Source: Tetragonia tetragonoides (Eukaryota > Streptophyta > Magnoliopsida > Caryophyllales > Aizoaceae). Taken from it: a stretch of DNA of 64,000 nucleotides. The stretch spans positions 25,707,001-25,771,000 of the forward strand of contig CM076147.1 in the NCBI GenBank assembly GCA_038025085.1. Direction: 5' to 3'. This document shows positions 35,401 to 46,800 of the stretch, one piece after another; the stretch's first letter is position 1, and the number at the start of each line of letters is the position of its first letter. Position numbers and translations under genes: made by a program. Below the pieces are notes generated by a model. The model had not been told where the DNA came from, searched no databases, and saw only the letters and a list, made by a program, of their open reading frames with translations.

Positions 35401-38400
35401 AAAACAGCTAATGGAGTATTGCATCCCAGCTTTCAAAAGGCATGCTATGCTCTTGGCCTACTCAATGATGACAAGGAGTGGAACAATGCAATGAAGGAGG
35501 CAAGCCAATGGGGAACAACATCACAATTGCGAGAACTGTTTGTAACTACTGTTTTGTGAAGTTTCTGATCCAAACCGTTCTGGGAAGCAAATGTAGAGAT
35601 ATTAAGTGAAGACATTCTCTACAGGAAGAGAAAGATTTTCAAGCATCCTAAATTGATACTGACACCAGAACAAATCCTCACCTACTGCTTATTGGAGCTT
35701 GAAAAAACACTCAACAAAAATAGAAAGACATTATCAGATTTCAGCACACTCCCCCAGCTAAGCTTGAAACAAATAGAAAATCTAGATAACAGACTAATAA
35801 GAGAGGAGCTACGTTAAAATGTTGAGCAACTTGCAAGAGAGCATGAAACGAGGAAAGAGTCACTCAATTCTGACCAAAAAAAGGTTTATAACTCAGTGGT
35901 GGAGGCTGTTGAGAACGAAAAAGGGGGTGTATTCTTTGTCTATGGACATGTTGGGATGGGCAAAACATTCATTTACTCCACAATTGCAGCAAAAATAAGA
36001 TCACAAAGAAAAATTGTTGTGACAGTGGCTTCATCAGGTTAGTCACTACCCCACTGAAATTAATAACTACCAAACAATGCTTATATTATGACCAACATAA
36101 GTTAAGACACTCATAAAAAGATATCAATAAATACCCACATATTTTGAAGGACCAAAAAATAAAATGGGAAAACAATGTTATTTAGAAACAATAAACCATC
36201 AGGTACATTTAAAAGAAAAAAGGGTTACAAGAAACAAAATGATTTATTTTCACTCATTTTGAAGGGATTGCTTCTTTGTTACTGTCTGGAAGACGTACAA
36301 CTCATAGTAGATTCAACATCCCGATTGAGTTGTGTGATGGTTCAACGTGCTCAGTTCGGGAAAAAACACACTGGGCAAAACTAATAAGCGAAGCATCCCT
36401 CATAATATGGGATGAAGCTCCAATGGATCATGATTTGCATTCGAAGTTGTAGATACAACACTTAGAGACATCATGGGTCTTAGAGATCAATCAGCATCAC
36501 TAAAACCTTTTGGAGGAAAGACAGTTCTTTTAGAAGGAGATTTCCGGTGCCGGTTATACCTAAAGGAAGAAGACAAGATGTGGTACAAGCAACCATCAAC
36601 ATATCTTATATTTGGGATGACTGTCAAGTATTTACTCAGAGTAAGAGCATGCGTGTACAGGATCACAATCCAAACGGTGAAGTAAACATGAACAGATTGA
36701 ATTTCAACAAGTGGGTCGTGGCAGTTGGCAATGGAACCAAGAAAGCCCAAAAAAGGGAAACTGATGTCGAAGCTACATGGATTGAAATTCCAGAGGAATA
36801 TTGTAATACCCCGTATATTTAAAGTACTTTCTGAAATTGATTTAGTATTATAAAGTGATATTTATTTAATTTTGGTAATTGTGTGTGTTTAATTTGGGCT
36901 TTAGAAAATAAAGGCGTACTAGTTAGGAAGTCTAAGTCGACTTCAATTCTCTTTCCACCGCCTCTCCTATCCTTTTATTTACTTCCTCAGTTTATTTCCT
37001 CAGCCCTTCTTCTATTCTCCTTCTTCACGATACTCAAGCACAAAAACCACCCACCACCATCGTTGTTCGAGTTGTGCTGTGCCTCCATCACCACAATATC
37101 GATACTTTCTCTCTCTTCTCTATACTTTACTGCTGGTGCTGCGAGTTTGCGATTGAAGGTCGAAATTCGCTACTCTTTCTCTCTCCTGTGCGAACCCCTT
37201 GTCTTCTCCTCTGTTTTGCTGCTGTGCGGTTATGTTGCCATGGATTCCGGTGGCTTCTAGCACCCTGAATGCAACAGTAGGCGACTGGTCGTGACCCACT
37301 TGAACACGAATCGATTGGTTTGCACTGAAGAACCCTAAACCCTTAGTTGATTCCTTATTTTGGGGGTTATTTGAGTATCCATTCTGATTTGGGTATTTAT
37401 TTATATAATTCTGATTTGTGCAAGTTTTATTGTTTGGCTTTGGATGGTTCGATTAGAGGTAACCCTTTCTATTCGGTTGGAGATGGATGTTAATTTCTCT
37501 TTTATGTGAAAAGGATGCTTAATATGTGAATTATTTTTTGTTGAATTATGTTTTCAGATTGCTATATTGTGATGATTGATGCTGTTTGGTCAAATTGCTG
37601 TGTCAGACTTTTATTTAGCTAGTTTGTGCTAATTGGACTTACATCAGTAAGATTATTGATATGGTTAATTAGAGTACAAGTTATGAGTTGGAAGTATTAG
37701 GTAACACTAGATATTGGGTGTTCAACTTAGATATACGCAGACAATGAACTGAGATATATGATTTGGGAAACTCGTGCCATATTATGAACTATAGCGTGAT
37801 TGACCCGAGATGGGTATTTGAGATGAGAATGATAAGATTATGATTATGAGAATATGAATTGTTATGATCTTGGTTTGAGGCTCAGACGTTGTTAGTTCCT
37901 TAGTTCTAGACATGTGGGCAAGTAGCCTAAGACGTTGACTCTTAGGTGATGAGCATTATTTTATTAAAATGGTTACATGGTTATGAGAATTGGTCCGAGA
38001 GTGGACTTTTGAGAGCCTGCGGGCTATATGTGATGAGTTATGGGGCCTATGGTCGAGTTATGAGAATGGATTTTGTTTCTGCGGGTTTTACCGCCAGTTC
38101 ACTTCCCACATTGTCGAGGTTAGTAGCTAGTGACTGAGAGCGATTGACACATTTATTGGGTTTTGAGCTAGAATTGTGAAGAGCTTACGGAATTATTTTT
38201 AGGAGGTCGTAGTCACCTATCTTTTAAGGTTTATGTTATGGAAAGGTCATAGTTGACCTGAGTTGAGATTTCAGTGCTTTCATTTATTTTTCGATAGAAT
38301 GTTTGGTTACTCAGCAAAAGCTGATTGGTTGCTTTCTGTGTTACGTGTGTGCGCGTCCATTTTTCTTCAATGGTGCGCCTATGATGAACCTATGCGATAT

Positions 38401-39622
38401 TCGATTGCATGGGGGAGTAGATTGGAATATGACTTGCAGGTTGATTGTTTATGAAGATCGCATTGTCTAGATGGACCAGTCGATTCAGAGCTGCTGGGAA
38501 GTTCATTATATTTGTCTTTTATTTTACTTGTTGTAATAAGTAGATTATTGGTTGTTGTTGGGATTTGTAAGGTTTGCCTTGCACTCATTCTATGAGTGAG
38601 TGTGACAGTGATGCTCCAGATTTAGCTAGAAGTCTTCTGTTGTAATGATGGTTTGGTTGTATTTTCTGTTTTAAGCAGGTTTTGTAAAGTCGATAACTTG
38701 GGATGCCTATTTACAAAGAAAACTCTGCTGATTTTCGGCTCGAGTTTATTCATTTTTGTTGATTTATTATTTAGAAAATCGGGGGTGTTACAAATATCTT
38801 TAGAGAAATGAAGGGAATGATGTGGAACAAATTGTAAAAAGCATATACTCAGAATTCAAAGAAAGATGCTTCGGCGAATTATACTTAAAAGAAAGATCAA
38901 TATTGACCCCTTTGAATGAAAAGGCAAGTCATATCAACGAATACATGTTCGAATTGATCAATGGGGACACAAAAATGTACAAAAGCTGTGATGAGATCTG
39001 CCAAGCATCATCAGATACTGTTGCTCAGCAGAACATGTATCCAACAGAATACTTCAACACCCTAACATTCTCTGGGCTCCCAAATCATGTTTTGAAACTC
39101 AAAGTGGGAATCCCAGTTATTTTGTTAAGGAACATTAATCCGGGAGAAGGACTCTGCAATGGTACACAATTGATAATCATATATTTGAGAGAGTATATTG
39201 TTCAGAGGAGAATAATTATAGGAAACAAAATTGGAAGGAATGTTCTCATACCGAGAATAGTCATGACGTAAAAAGATTAAAAAATTCCCATTTGTGTTGG
39301 AAAGAAGGCAATATCCATTAAAGCTATGTTATGCTATGACGATTAACAAAAGCCAAGGTCAATCCTTAACAAGAGTAGGCGTTTACTTGCCAAACCCTGG
39401 CCAACTCTATGTAGTTGCTTTTAGAGTGACATCACCCGAAGGATTAAAAATCCTACTCAAAAAATCAGATGACCAACACAATGGCTACACGAAGAATATT
39501 GCTCACAAGGAGGTCTTCAACAACATCCCAATGGTAAGTATGATTTCACAAAATGTTAAATAAACTTTATGGACAATAACCTAATTTTGTCAAATAATTT
39601 CTATGTATAGGTGGAGGCATGA
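32468..39622 (+). pseudogene. Helitron replication initiator/helicase (Rep-Hel), degenerate
   Basis: The parts appear in family order across frameshifts, stops, introns and an LTR insertion. The N-terminal Helitron-like domain (32530-33350) has HRIDSLLPEPGANPKFAQLY and FQQFVVDCYTAIEEERLRF. The Rep nuclease HUH is PHAHILLW (34375-34398), and the two-Tyr motif KYLFTY is at 34867-34884 with a stop straight after it. In the PIF1-type helicase, Walker A is GHVGMGKTF (35944-35970), Walker B is IIWDEAPM (about 36402-36425), VLLEGDFR ends near 36547 and CYAMTINKSQGQSL is at about 39328-39369. A last intron (39533-39610) leads to a natural stop at 39620-39622. Earlier open sequence (32220-32495) may be more of the N-terminus. 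The protein would nick and unwind DNA for rolling-circle transposition; this copy cannot make it. Confidence 0.92.
36802..38792 (+). mobile_element. Solo LTR B (1991 bp) inside the Helitron helicase gene, TSD AATAT
   Basis: It begins TGTAATACCCCGTA and ends GGGGGTGTTACA. AATAT is duplicated at 36797-36801 and 38793-38797. The surrounding helicase frame (..WIEIPEEY | ..EQIVKSIYSEF) is interrupted exactly here. It is related to solo LTR A and, over the 3' third, to 53198-54966. A CT-rich leader-like block lies at 36950-37250. Confidence 0.94.
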
Positions 39623-41090
39623 AGAGAACATGAGGTGGGACAGGTATTACCTACTGTGTAATTTACAAATGCGCTACCATCAAATTCAATTAAATAAACA
39701 TGGTTTGAAATGGATATTATTTAGCATATACTAATAGTTTAAAAAAAAATAGTGAAAAATAACCTACACCTAAATATAAATTTTCACAAACTTCTTAATT
39801 TAAAATTCAAATTGAGTACTGTAAAAAAAAATATTAGCATTCAGACATAATTTAAAGCGGTCTTTACTTTCCTTTCTTTCCAAATCACATGAACCAAATA
39901 ACGAAAATTGTTAGTTCAATTTCAACACATTATTATACAACCAAACCTAGGAAACAAAACTCATTAACACTACTTTCTTTGTTTTCTCTTGCCTTGCCTA
40001 CCCTGCCTTTCTTCCCATTTCCAATCTTGTTAATATAACCAAACAAGCGCTATAAAACTTAACAGGTTTAATTTGGGATCAAGAACTAAACATAGAACAC
40101 ACACACACCAACCATTCACTGCTATCGTTAGAAGGACCTACAACCACAAATAACATCATACGAATATCTTTTGCAGGTATTAAAGTACGAAAAGTAAGCA
40201 AGTAATTCTCCAATTACGTGCAAAACAAAGGTCAAAATATTCACCAGGGGAAAAATTAAAGACTGAATCACAAGTAACAATGGACAATTAATAGCGGATA
40301 GAAGAACAACAACAAAGAATTGAGTGTAAGTACTATGTGGTACCTTTTAATTTAAAATCTCCAAGATATAGTATGAGCAACAAGTAGAAATAACTGATGC
40401 TACCAAACGAGGCTAATCAACTTTCAATTGGATCCGCTGCTACTGATTTCAGATACCGAGTTGGTGACCCTACTTCAATCGGTATTGCACTAAATCAACC
40501 TGATGCTAATAAGAGGAATGAGGAAGTAATAACTTCAAATTTCAGCTACAATTCAACATGACAGAGGATATTGGCGGTTGGGCAAAACAAGAAAACATAA
40601 AGGGAAAGAAATAATGAAGACTTGACCCTTCCACATTGAGTCCAATGGTGCCGAAATAGCTAAAAGTCCTAAACCCAAAAGCATACCGCCAAACCAAGGC
40701 TTCAGGGCCTCACATCATTAATCAAGTTCCACTATATAAACTTTCTCATTATTAAATAGAGCTTTTATTTTACTGTTTATTTGGGCTGGTAATATTTATT
40801 TTGGCTGCAACTTTGGGTTCCTGTTATTATGTATCTTACCTCTATTCCAGTCCAAACAAAAAGAAGAATTCTCTTGCATCTACTATATGAATACTTCATA
40901 AGAAAATAATCCAATTAAAATGAACTAAATTAAATTAATTTTAATTCAATACCACTAAAATGAAATCAATACAAAAAAATATTGAACTGAAAAACACTAA
41001 ACTGAATGGAACAAAACTTTTCATGTCAGACAACATGTATTTTTCGTAACTAAACACCACATAACTGAGTTAAACTAAAATCAGTTAACT
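39623..41090. other. Non-coding stretch downstream of Rep-Hel
   Basis: AT-rich with no coding frame of note. It probably holds the 3' UTR of Rep-Hel and Helitron interior; a TTTTGCAG acceptor-like site lies near 40178. Confidence 0.5.
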
Positions 41091-41093
41091 AAG

Positions 41094-41404
41094 GCTCTGT
41101 TTGACACAACTTAATTTAACTTGAAGTTTGTTCAATTTAGTCCAAGGAAGATCAGTTCATGTGTAACTTTATCACTAAAATAACTTCTTGTTCCAGAATA
41201 AACTAATAATAAAAACTACGTTATCGAAAAAAAAATTAAAAGCATACTTTCAAATGAGTCTAATATTCAATATGTTTTGACGATTTAAAATGGTAAATGG
41301 TGAAGTTTGAAAAAACATTCAATTCAATCCCCTTTAGTTCTATTTAGTTCAGTTTAGTTCAACTTAGTTTAGTTTAGTTTTCTCCAGGTGAATCAAACAG
41401 AGCC
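41094..41404. mobile_element. Tourist-like MITE (311 bp), TSD TAA
   Basis: TAA is duplicated at 41091-41093 and 41405-41407. Ends read GGCTCTGTTTGA and TCAAACAGAGCC. The right interior has a short repeat of TTTAGTTCAG/TTTAGTT. Non-coding. Confidence 0.9.
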
Positions 41405-41639
41405 TAACAAGAGACCACTACTGAACTGAACTAACCGCATCAACTCTAAAGACCATACCCAAACTCCACATATATCAAACTTAGTAACGCGTCGCGCACT
41501 TTAAAAACTAAAACACATAACGTGAATTAATTGACCAGCTGATCTAATAACAAAAAGAGAGAAAAAAAAAAACTATAACACACACACACAAAAAAAAAAA
41601 AAAAAGAAAAACTATAACACAAAACACATTACGTATATC

Positions 41640-42540
41640 AAACTTTATCAAAGGCCTACCATGTTAATGGCATGGGCATTCGGTAATTAAGTACAAAGAG
41701 ATGATTCGACTACCGAGTAACATTTTAAGAATCAATTCAGCTAGACTGCTCATTTTTCAAACGGACAAACATAACACACTCTTTTCTCTCATAAATAGAT
41801 ACCAAATTACAAGACTGAATACTATAAAAAGTAGCCTTCCTAATCGGCAAACACGCAAATACACAAAAAATAAAAAAAAGGTATCAACTTCAGCAGTGGA
41901 GCAAACGTAAGATAGCCATTTCCAATTCAAAATTAGTAAGGTAACAATCCTATGTCTTTTTGCAGCTTCTTACTTTAACATTCTATGAAATATTTTAATG
42001 CTCATGTTTCAAAAACTTCTCCATGCATGCGTACCTATTACGCTTTGTAAATGTAAAAAATAATAAAAACGAAATACAAAACATTCTAACCTATTGAATA
42101 TGGAATATTACAACTTACAAGTTCATGTTTGAAAAAGTTTGGAATGCATACCTAGATACTTATGTAACCTTCATTTAAAAACAAACACACACACACATTC
42201 TAATATCACCCTCATAAAAGGCCGACAGTGCAAATGGATGATTCCCCTACCAAAGTTAATTTCTATTAATCATTCCAACTTAACTTTTCATTTCCACCAA
42301 GCGGAAACCATAACTCTTTTCTTTTCGTCCCATAAATATATACCAAAATACATGTATATAAAATAGTATAAAAACTAGGACTTCAAAACAGCAAAGACAT
42401 ATCCACAAAAAAACTGATCAACTTGAAGATTGAGGCAAACAAAATGTATCAATTCCAAATTTGGTAAGTAAACAATTAGCTTTCTCTTTGCATCTTCTAA
42501 TCTTTAACATTTTGAAATACTGCAAATGGCATAGAGTAGG
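41640..42540 (+). promoter_or_regulatory. Diverged tandem duplication of a promoter, leader and splice donor
   Basis: The segment around 41695-41970 aligns with 42235-42520, about 540 bases apart: GGATGATTC.CTACC, AACTCTTTTCT, the TATA-like CATAAATA(G/T)ATACC (41790 and 42331), AACTT.A.AGTGGAGCAAAC, and GTAA-type donors (41941 and 42463). The second copy sits directly upstream of the ORF at 42868, with a candidate 5' UTR intron 42463-42864 (GTAAGT..TTCAG). Confidence 0.6.
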
Positions 42541-42867
42541 ATCATGTATGACTAAGTTTTCTTTGCATGCACACGCACACGCCACACCTACTTCCCTCCC
42601 TTTAAATTTAATGTGTCTGCTATATTAAACTTTATATATTAACAAATTAACAAAAGGAAACACACATAAACAATTGATTAGTGAATGCTACTACGTATAA
42701 TATTGATGGTTTTATTCAGTTAAATTATGCAGTCTTATTTAGTTTAATTATGCATTATAGTTATTCATGTTATTCATATAATGAGAGATATACTGGTTTT
42801 TAAAATATAAATTTTGAGGTCAAAGAAATGTAAACTTAATAAAATATAATTATATGTTGTTCAGACA

Positions 42868-43149
42868 ATGGCGGCCGAAACAACAAAGGTGATTAGTATT
42901 TCATACAAGATCATACTAAACCAAAACCTTCGAAGACTTGATTTACCAAAACCCACTTACTCACAAAAACCAAGAGAAAGACTACACCCCTACGTGATAA
43001 CTCTAGAACTCACATGGGAGAATGGCGAGAAAACACCAATAGTAGGTATTCAGAACAAAAAATATGAGGCGCACCAAGCTGGAGCGAAGAGGGCCGTAGA
43101 ATTTTTAAAGGATATATATGGATTGATTATTGAAGATTTGAAGTTCTAA
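42868..43149 (+). CDS. Small protein with dsRNA-binding-domain-like C-terminus, accessory ORF (93 aa)
   Basis: The ATG lies three bases after a TTGTTCAG acceptor, with a candidate leader intron from 42463 and a TATA box at about 42332. Residues 28-86 resemble the outline of a double-stranded-RNA-binding domain: a KPTYSQKPRE start, a WENGEKTPIVGI strand pair, then a KKYEAHQAGAKRAVEFL helix like the KKxAexxAAxxAL pattern. This is pattern resemblance, not a search result. It is intact, on the same strand as Rep-Hel, and lies 3.2 kb after it, inside the proposed Helitron. It could be a Helitron accessory gene, a captured host fragment or a chance ORF. Confidence 0.45.
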   Translation: MAAETTKVISISYKIILNQNLRRLDLPKPTYSQKPRERLHPYVITLELTWENGEKTPIVGIQNKKYEAHQAGAKRAVEFLKDIYGLIIEDLKF

Positions 43150-43629
43150 GGGATATGAGATGGTCAAAATGCTTTTGAATTACTATAGTCTATCGTAGCA
43201 TCAAATAATGTTTTTGTGTGTTTCTTTTCCCATTCAAAAACAAAAAGTTTTATTTTCTTAAATTAGGTAGATCTTATATTGTAATTGATATATTAGTATG
43301 TTTTAAAGATTTACATCTATGTGAGGAAAAAAAAGTATCAGTATTTCTCTAAATATACTACCATAAAAATTGCACATACTTTCTTAACCGGAATTGCTTA
43401 ACGTAAATCCTAAATTACTAAACGCAAATATTTTTGTCACAATACTTTTCAAATTACCCTTTTCATTTGCAAAGGCATTCTCCTTATTTTTTTCCTCTGA
43501 GAAATCTCCCAATTATATTTCTTCTATACAATGAAATACACCTAAAATCTGATAAACACGAATGATTTCTTTAATCAAAATCAAATCTTTTATGAAATTA
43601 GATGATACTAAGATAATCAAAAGAATTAT

Positions 43630-43630
<1 letters not shown>

Positions 43631-43708
<78 letters not shown>
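43631..43708. repeat. (TA)n microsatellite
   Basis: About 38 TA repeats inside the TIR element, left of its GC-rich core. Confidence 0.95.
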
Positions 43709-43712
<4 letters not shown>

Positions 43713-43814
43713 TAGGATCTATGGTGGTTTGGTGATTTTAGTGGTGGTGCCTTGCTCGGTAGTTGAGGGCTCAGAGGAGAGAGACGCCGGAGGGGTGGGG
43801 TGGGGCGTTGCACA

Positions 43815-44242
43815 GGAGGGGGTTTGCGGTGGCTGGGCTGACCAGAGGGTAGGGACGGGGTTGGGGGCTTGGGCTGACGGGGGGCACCGACTAAGAGATG
43901 GGTGATCTGACGAGGGGTATGGCGGCAGGCTCACGATGGGGGGAAGGGACTGAAGTGGGCTAACCAGGAGGGGGTTTGCGGTGGCTGGGCTGACCAGAGG
44001 GTAGGGACGGGGTTGGGGGCTTGGGCTGACGGGGGGCACCGACTAAGAGATGGGTGATCTGACGAGGGGTACGGCGGCAGGTGGGGGCAGGCTCACGATG
44101 GGGGGAAGGGACGGACATGGGCAGGCTCACAGCTCACGGCGGGCAGGCTCACGATGGGTAGGCTCACGGCTCACGATGGGGGGAAGGGACGGACATGGGC
44201 AGGTGGGGACGGACATGGGCAGGCTCACGGCGGCAGGTGAGT
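43815..44242. repeat. GC-rich tandem repeats, 153-bp period plus shorter units
   Basis: A block starting GGAGGGGGTTTGCGGTGGCT repeats after 153 bases (43826 and 43979 at GCGGTGGC) with near identity. It is followed by shorter reiterations of GGCAGGCTCACGATGGG and GGGACGGACATGGGCAGG. Both strands stay open because of composition, so the long frames here are not evidence of genes. Confidence 0.9.
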
Positions 44243-44360
44243 GAAAATTGGTTGAGAGAAAAGGAAGGAAGAGAGAGAAAGGGTTGAAAATTACTTAGGG
44301 GTATTGTGGGAAGTGGGGATTTACGTTTAGTAATTTGCGATTTACGTATAGCAACCCCCT

Positions 44361-44987
44361 TCTTAACTTATAATTGTTATTTTTTTAGTAGTTGAGCGCC
44401 TACTTATAAAGCTAACAAAGCTAACATCAATATTATTCAGGCAATGATTTATCTCAAAAAATAAAATATAAAAACAAGGAACGATCACCAATTGGTGGCA
44501 GTGTCATTGTAAAAATAGAAACACAGATGGGAAACAAAGAAACAAAACCCATATCATAAAGTACCAAAGACAATGAATAAAACTATACAAACAATAATGA
44601 AAAATTCTCAAACACCACCACGTTGTCAACTTATCAGAATACATAACACAGTTCAAATAGAAGGAAAAGTGCATAAGACATTATCTCTCCAAAAAGAAAA
44701 CCAAAATAAAATAGTAGTCAACTAATTATTTTATTTACTTTGCGTTACATACTATTTACATTTACAAATGGGAAAGGTAGGCAAAAAATGTATAAAAACT
44801 CAAGATACATGAGCTCCCTGAAAATATGAAAGTGGAAATAGCGGTGAAGAATGCAAAGAATTCAGCAGTAGATCTAGCTACCATCAATTATGCATATTCA
44901 AAATGCACAAGTAGGAAACAAAAAATATGGAAAAAACATTGAGTTCAATCTCATACTTTTCCAAACAGTTGAAGCGAAGCTTATCAT
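44361..44987. other. Non-coding AT-rich stretch
   Basis: No feature beyond a possible splice acceptor (CCAAACAG, about 44970) just before the ORF at 44988. Confidence 0.45.
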
Positions 44988-45515
44988 ATGTGTTACAATG
45001 AAACAAAAATCCTAAAATCTCTCAATTTGCAAAGATTTATCAAGCTATGGAAGGATCTAACTACAGCAGAACAAAACATCATGCAAAGAAGTGATGTTCG
45101 AGGAAACACAAATGCATGCTTCACTACCAGTATGCACTACAACTTTGAACTTAAAAAAAGGATTCAAGGGTTGTCGTACTTCTACACGGGAGTAATGAAT
45201 AACCACCTGCTATGCAAATATGCTTATGGAGTAATCTTGGCAAGTGATTCTGTCACGGATGGATATCATACCATGATCGAACTATACCTAGATTATCCAA
45301 GAAAGGAAATAATAAGTTCAACGGAAACAAAGAAAAAATTGTGCAAGAAGTAAAGGGTCCGTTTACCAAATACGACAAGGCAATTATGTAGAGACAGAGG
45401 CACGGGACATTGGAATGACCATAGGGTTGTACCTTCCATAGAATGTGATGAAGACCAAATAACATGTCTTAACTGCATCATTTACGTAGAATTATACAAG
45501 CTACGGAAAAAATAA
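44988..45515 (+). pseudogene. Unrecognised ORF with one stop, possible Helitron accessory gene
   Basis: The frame runs 121 codons to TAA (45351-45353) and then continues open for 53 more codons. It ends with a Cys-containing stretch (IECDEDQITCLNCI) that could be part of a metal-binding site. Composition looks like protein (mixed aromatic, charged and hydrophobic residues, e.g. KRIQGLSYFYTGVMN). No family recognised. It is on the same strand as Rep-Hel and lies just left of the copia insertion at 45633. Confidence 0.4.
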
Positions 45516-45632
45516 AAAAATTAATGGAAATAAAAAAAAAAAGTTGTGTGTATTATGTCTTATTTTTAATTTTTAATGCTTACACATAGCAAATATGCAA
45601 TGTGTACTCATCCAAACTCTACACGAAATGGT

Positions 45633-46786
45633 TGAAGGATTTATGTCCTGTCAGTCAAGGTGCAAAATTCGGGATTAAACTTCATATATAGTAAACTCAT
45701 CGATTTAGTAGATCATAATGTTTAACTAGAGACCGCATACGATAATTTGGGCTGATTGGATCGGACCAACTATTAAATACGTTTGGGCTTAACAGGTCAC
45801 ACACAACGTGTCGAATGGATCAACAAAGAGTGAGTGGCTTAGTGGGCTCACCTAGGGCGAGCCCATGGTCACTTAAGTGCTAGGTACTTAACTAATGGGC
45901 CATAAGTAGGGCTGTTCAAAAATATCCGAACCCGAGCATCCGATCCGAAAACCCGAATATCCGAACTGAAATTATCCGAAAAAGCGGATATCCGAAATTT
46001 CGGATACCCGAAATTCCGGATACCATTTTCCAAAATTTTCGGATATTCGGATATCCGAAAAACTCAAAATTATCCAAAATATCCGAAAATTATCCGAAAT
46101 ATCCGAAAATTATCCGAATATCCGAAACTATCCGAAATATTTGGCTCACATTTTCAAAATATTAGGCACAAAATAGGATAAAAAATAAAAAAAATTTAAA
46201 TATTTTTCGGATAACGGATATCCGACTATCCGAATCCGAAATTTCGGGTATCCGAAAATTTGGATACGGGTTCGGATAACAAAATTTGGTATCCGAAATT
46301 TCGGGTATCCGATTTTCGGATACCCGAAATTTCGGATACCCGCAAATGAACACCCCTAGCCATAAGGGTACACCACTTGGATGTGTGTGTGTAACTCTTG
46401 TTCCCTTAATGGACTAGGTCTACTTAAGGAACAAGGAGTCCCTTTGTCTCTATAAAAGGAGGAGGATAGCATATGCATAAGGGTTGATCACTTGTGAGCT
46501 TGAGAGGCACAAATGATATGCTATCTTTGTCTCACTTTTCTCTCATCCTAACCGAATGCTAGTAAAGGGATTAGATCCCGCGATTTAGCTATCGAATTGG
46601 CAACGATGATCATTTGCATACGGTGTGGACTACGGTAGAGGGATCACATTTGGGATCCTACAATTTGCATCCATAGATCTAGTCGATCAACGAGGTTTAG
46701 TTATGTGTATTTAATGATCCATTAAATTTCTTGTTATCTAGTTGTTTTCCGCTTATGTGATTAGATCATTGCAACTAGACCCAACA
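45633..46786 (+). repeat. 5' LTR of the copia element
   Basis: TG..CA ends; TATA box TATAAAAG at 46451-46458. A hAT-like MITE (45907-46358) is absent from the 3' LTR, so it inserted after the element. Confidence 0.93.
45907..46358. mobile_element. hAT-like MITE (452 bp), TSD GCCATAAG
   Basis: The 8-bp target GCCATAAG is present at both sides (45899-45906, 46359-46366) and once at the matching point of the 3' LTR. The ends TAGGGCTGTTCA and TGAACACCCCTA are inverted repeats. The interior is mostly reiterated TATCCGAAA/TTTCGGATA, so either strand can fold on itself extensively. Non-coding. Confidence 0.92.
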
Positions 46787-46787
46787 G

Positions 46788-46800
46788 TGGTATCAAAGCC
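46788..46800 (+). other. Primer-binding site of the copia element
   Basis: TGGTATCAAAGCC lies one base after the 5' LTR. It matches the initiator tRNA-Met primer site (TGGTATCAGAGCC) with one change. The stretch to 48264 is an untranslated leader with no other feature seen. Confidence 0.85.

Larger units (their letters stand above)
43389..44360. mobile_element. TIR element (972 bp) with TA microsatellite and GC-rich tandem core; 8-9 bp TSD
   Basis: TTCTTAAC is duplicated at 43381-43388 and 44361-44368 (T and C at the ninth base). The left end CGGAATTGCTTAACGTAAAT and the complement of the right end GGGGGTTGCTATACGTAAAT align, and similarity runs inward about 80 bases (AAATTACTAAACG.AAAT). 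The core is GC-rich, unlike its surroundings. TSD length fits hAT (8) or Mutator (9). No transposase. Confidence 0.8.

Noticed and set aside
43719..44244. Long Pro/Ser- or Gly-rich frames on both strands
   Set aside because: Open only because of GC-rich tandem repeats; no start context or domain.
46162..46353. Minus-strand ORF of IPEISD-type repeats
   Set aside because: A translation of the reiterated TATCCGAAA motif of the hAT-like MITE.
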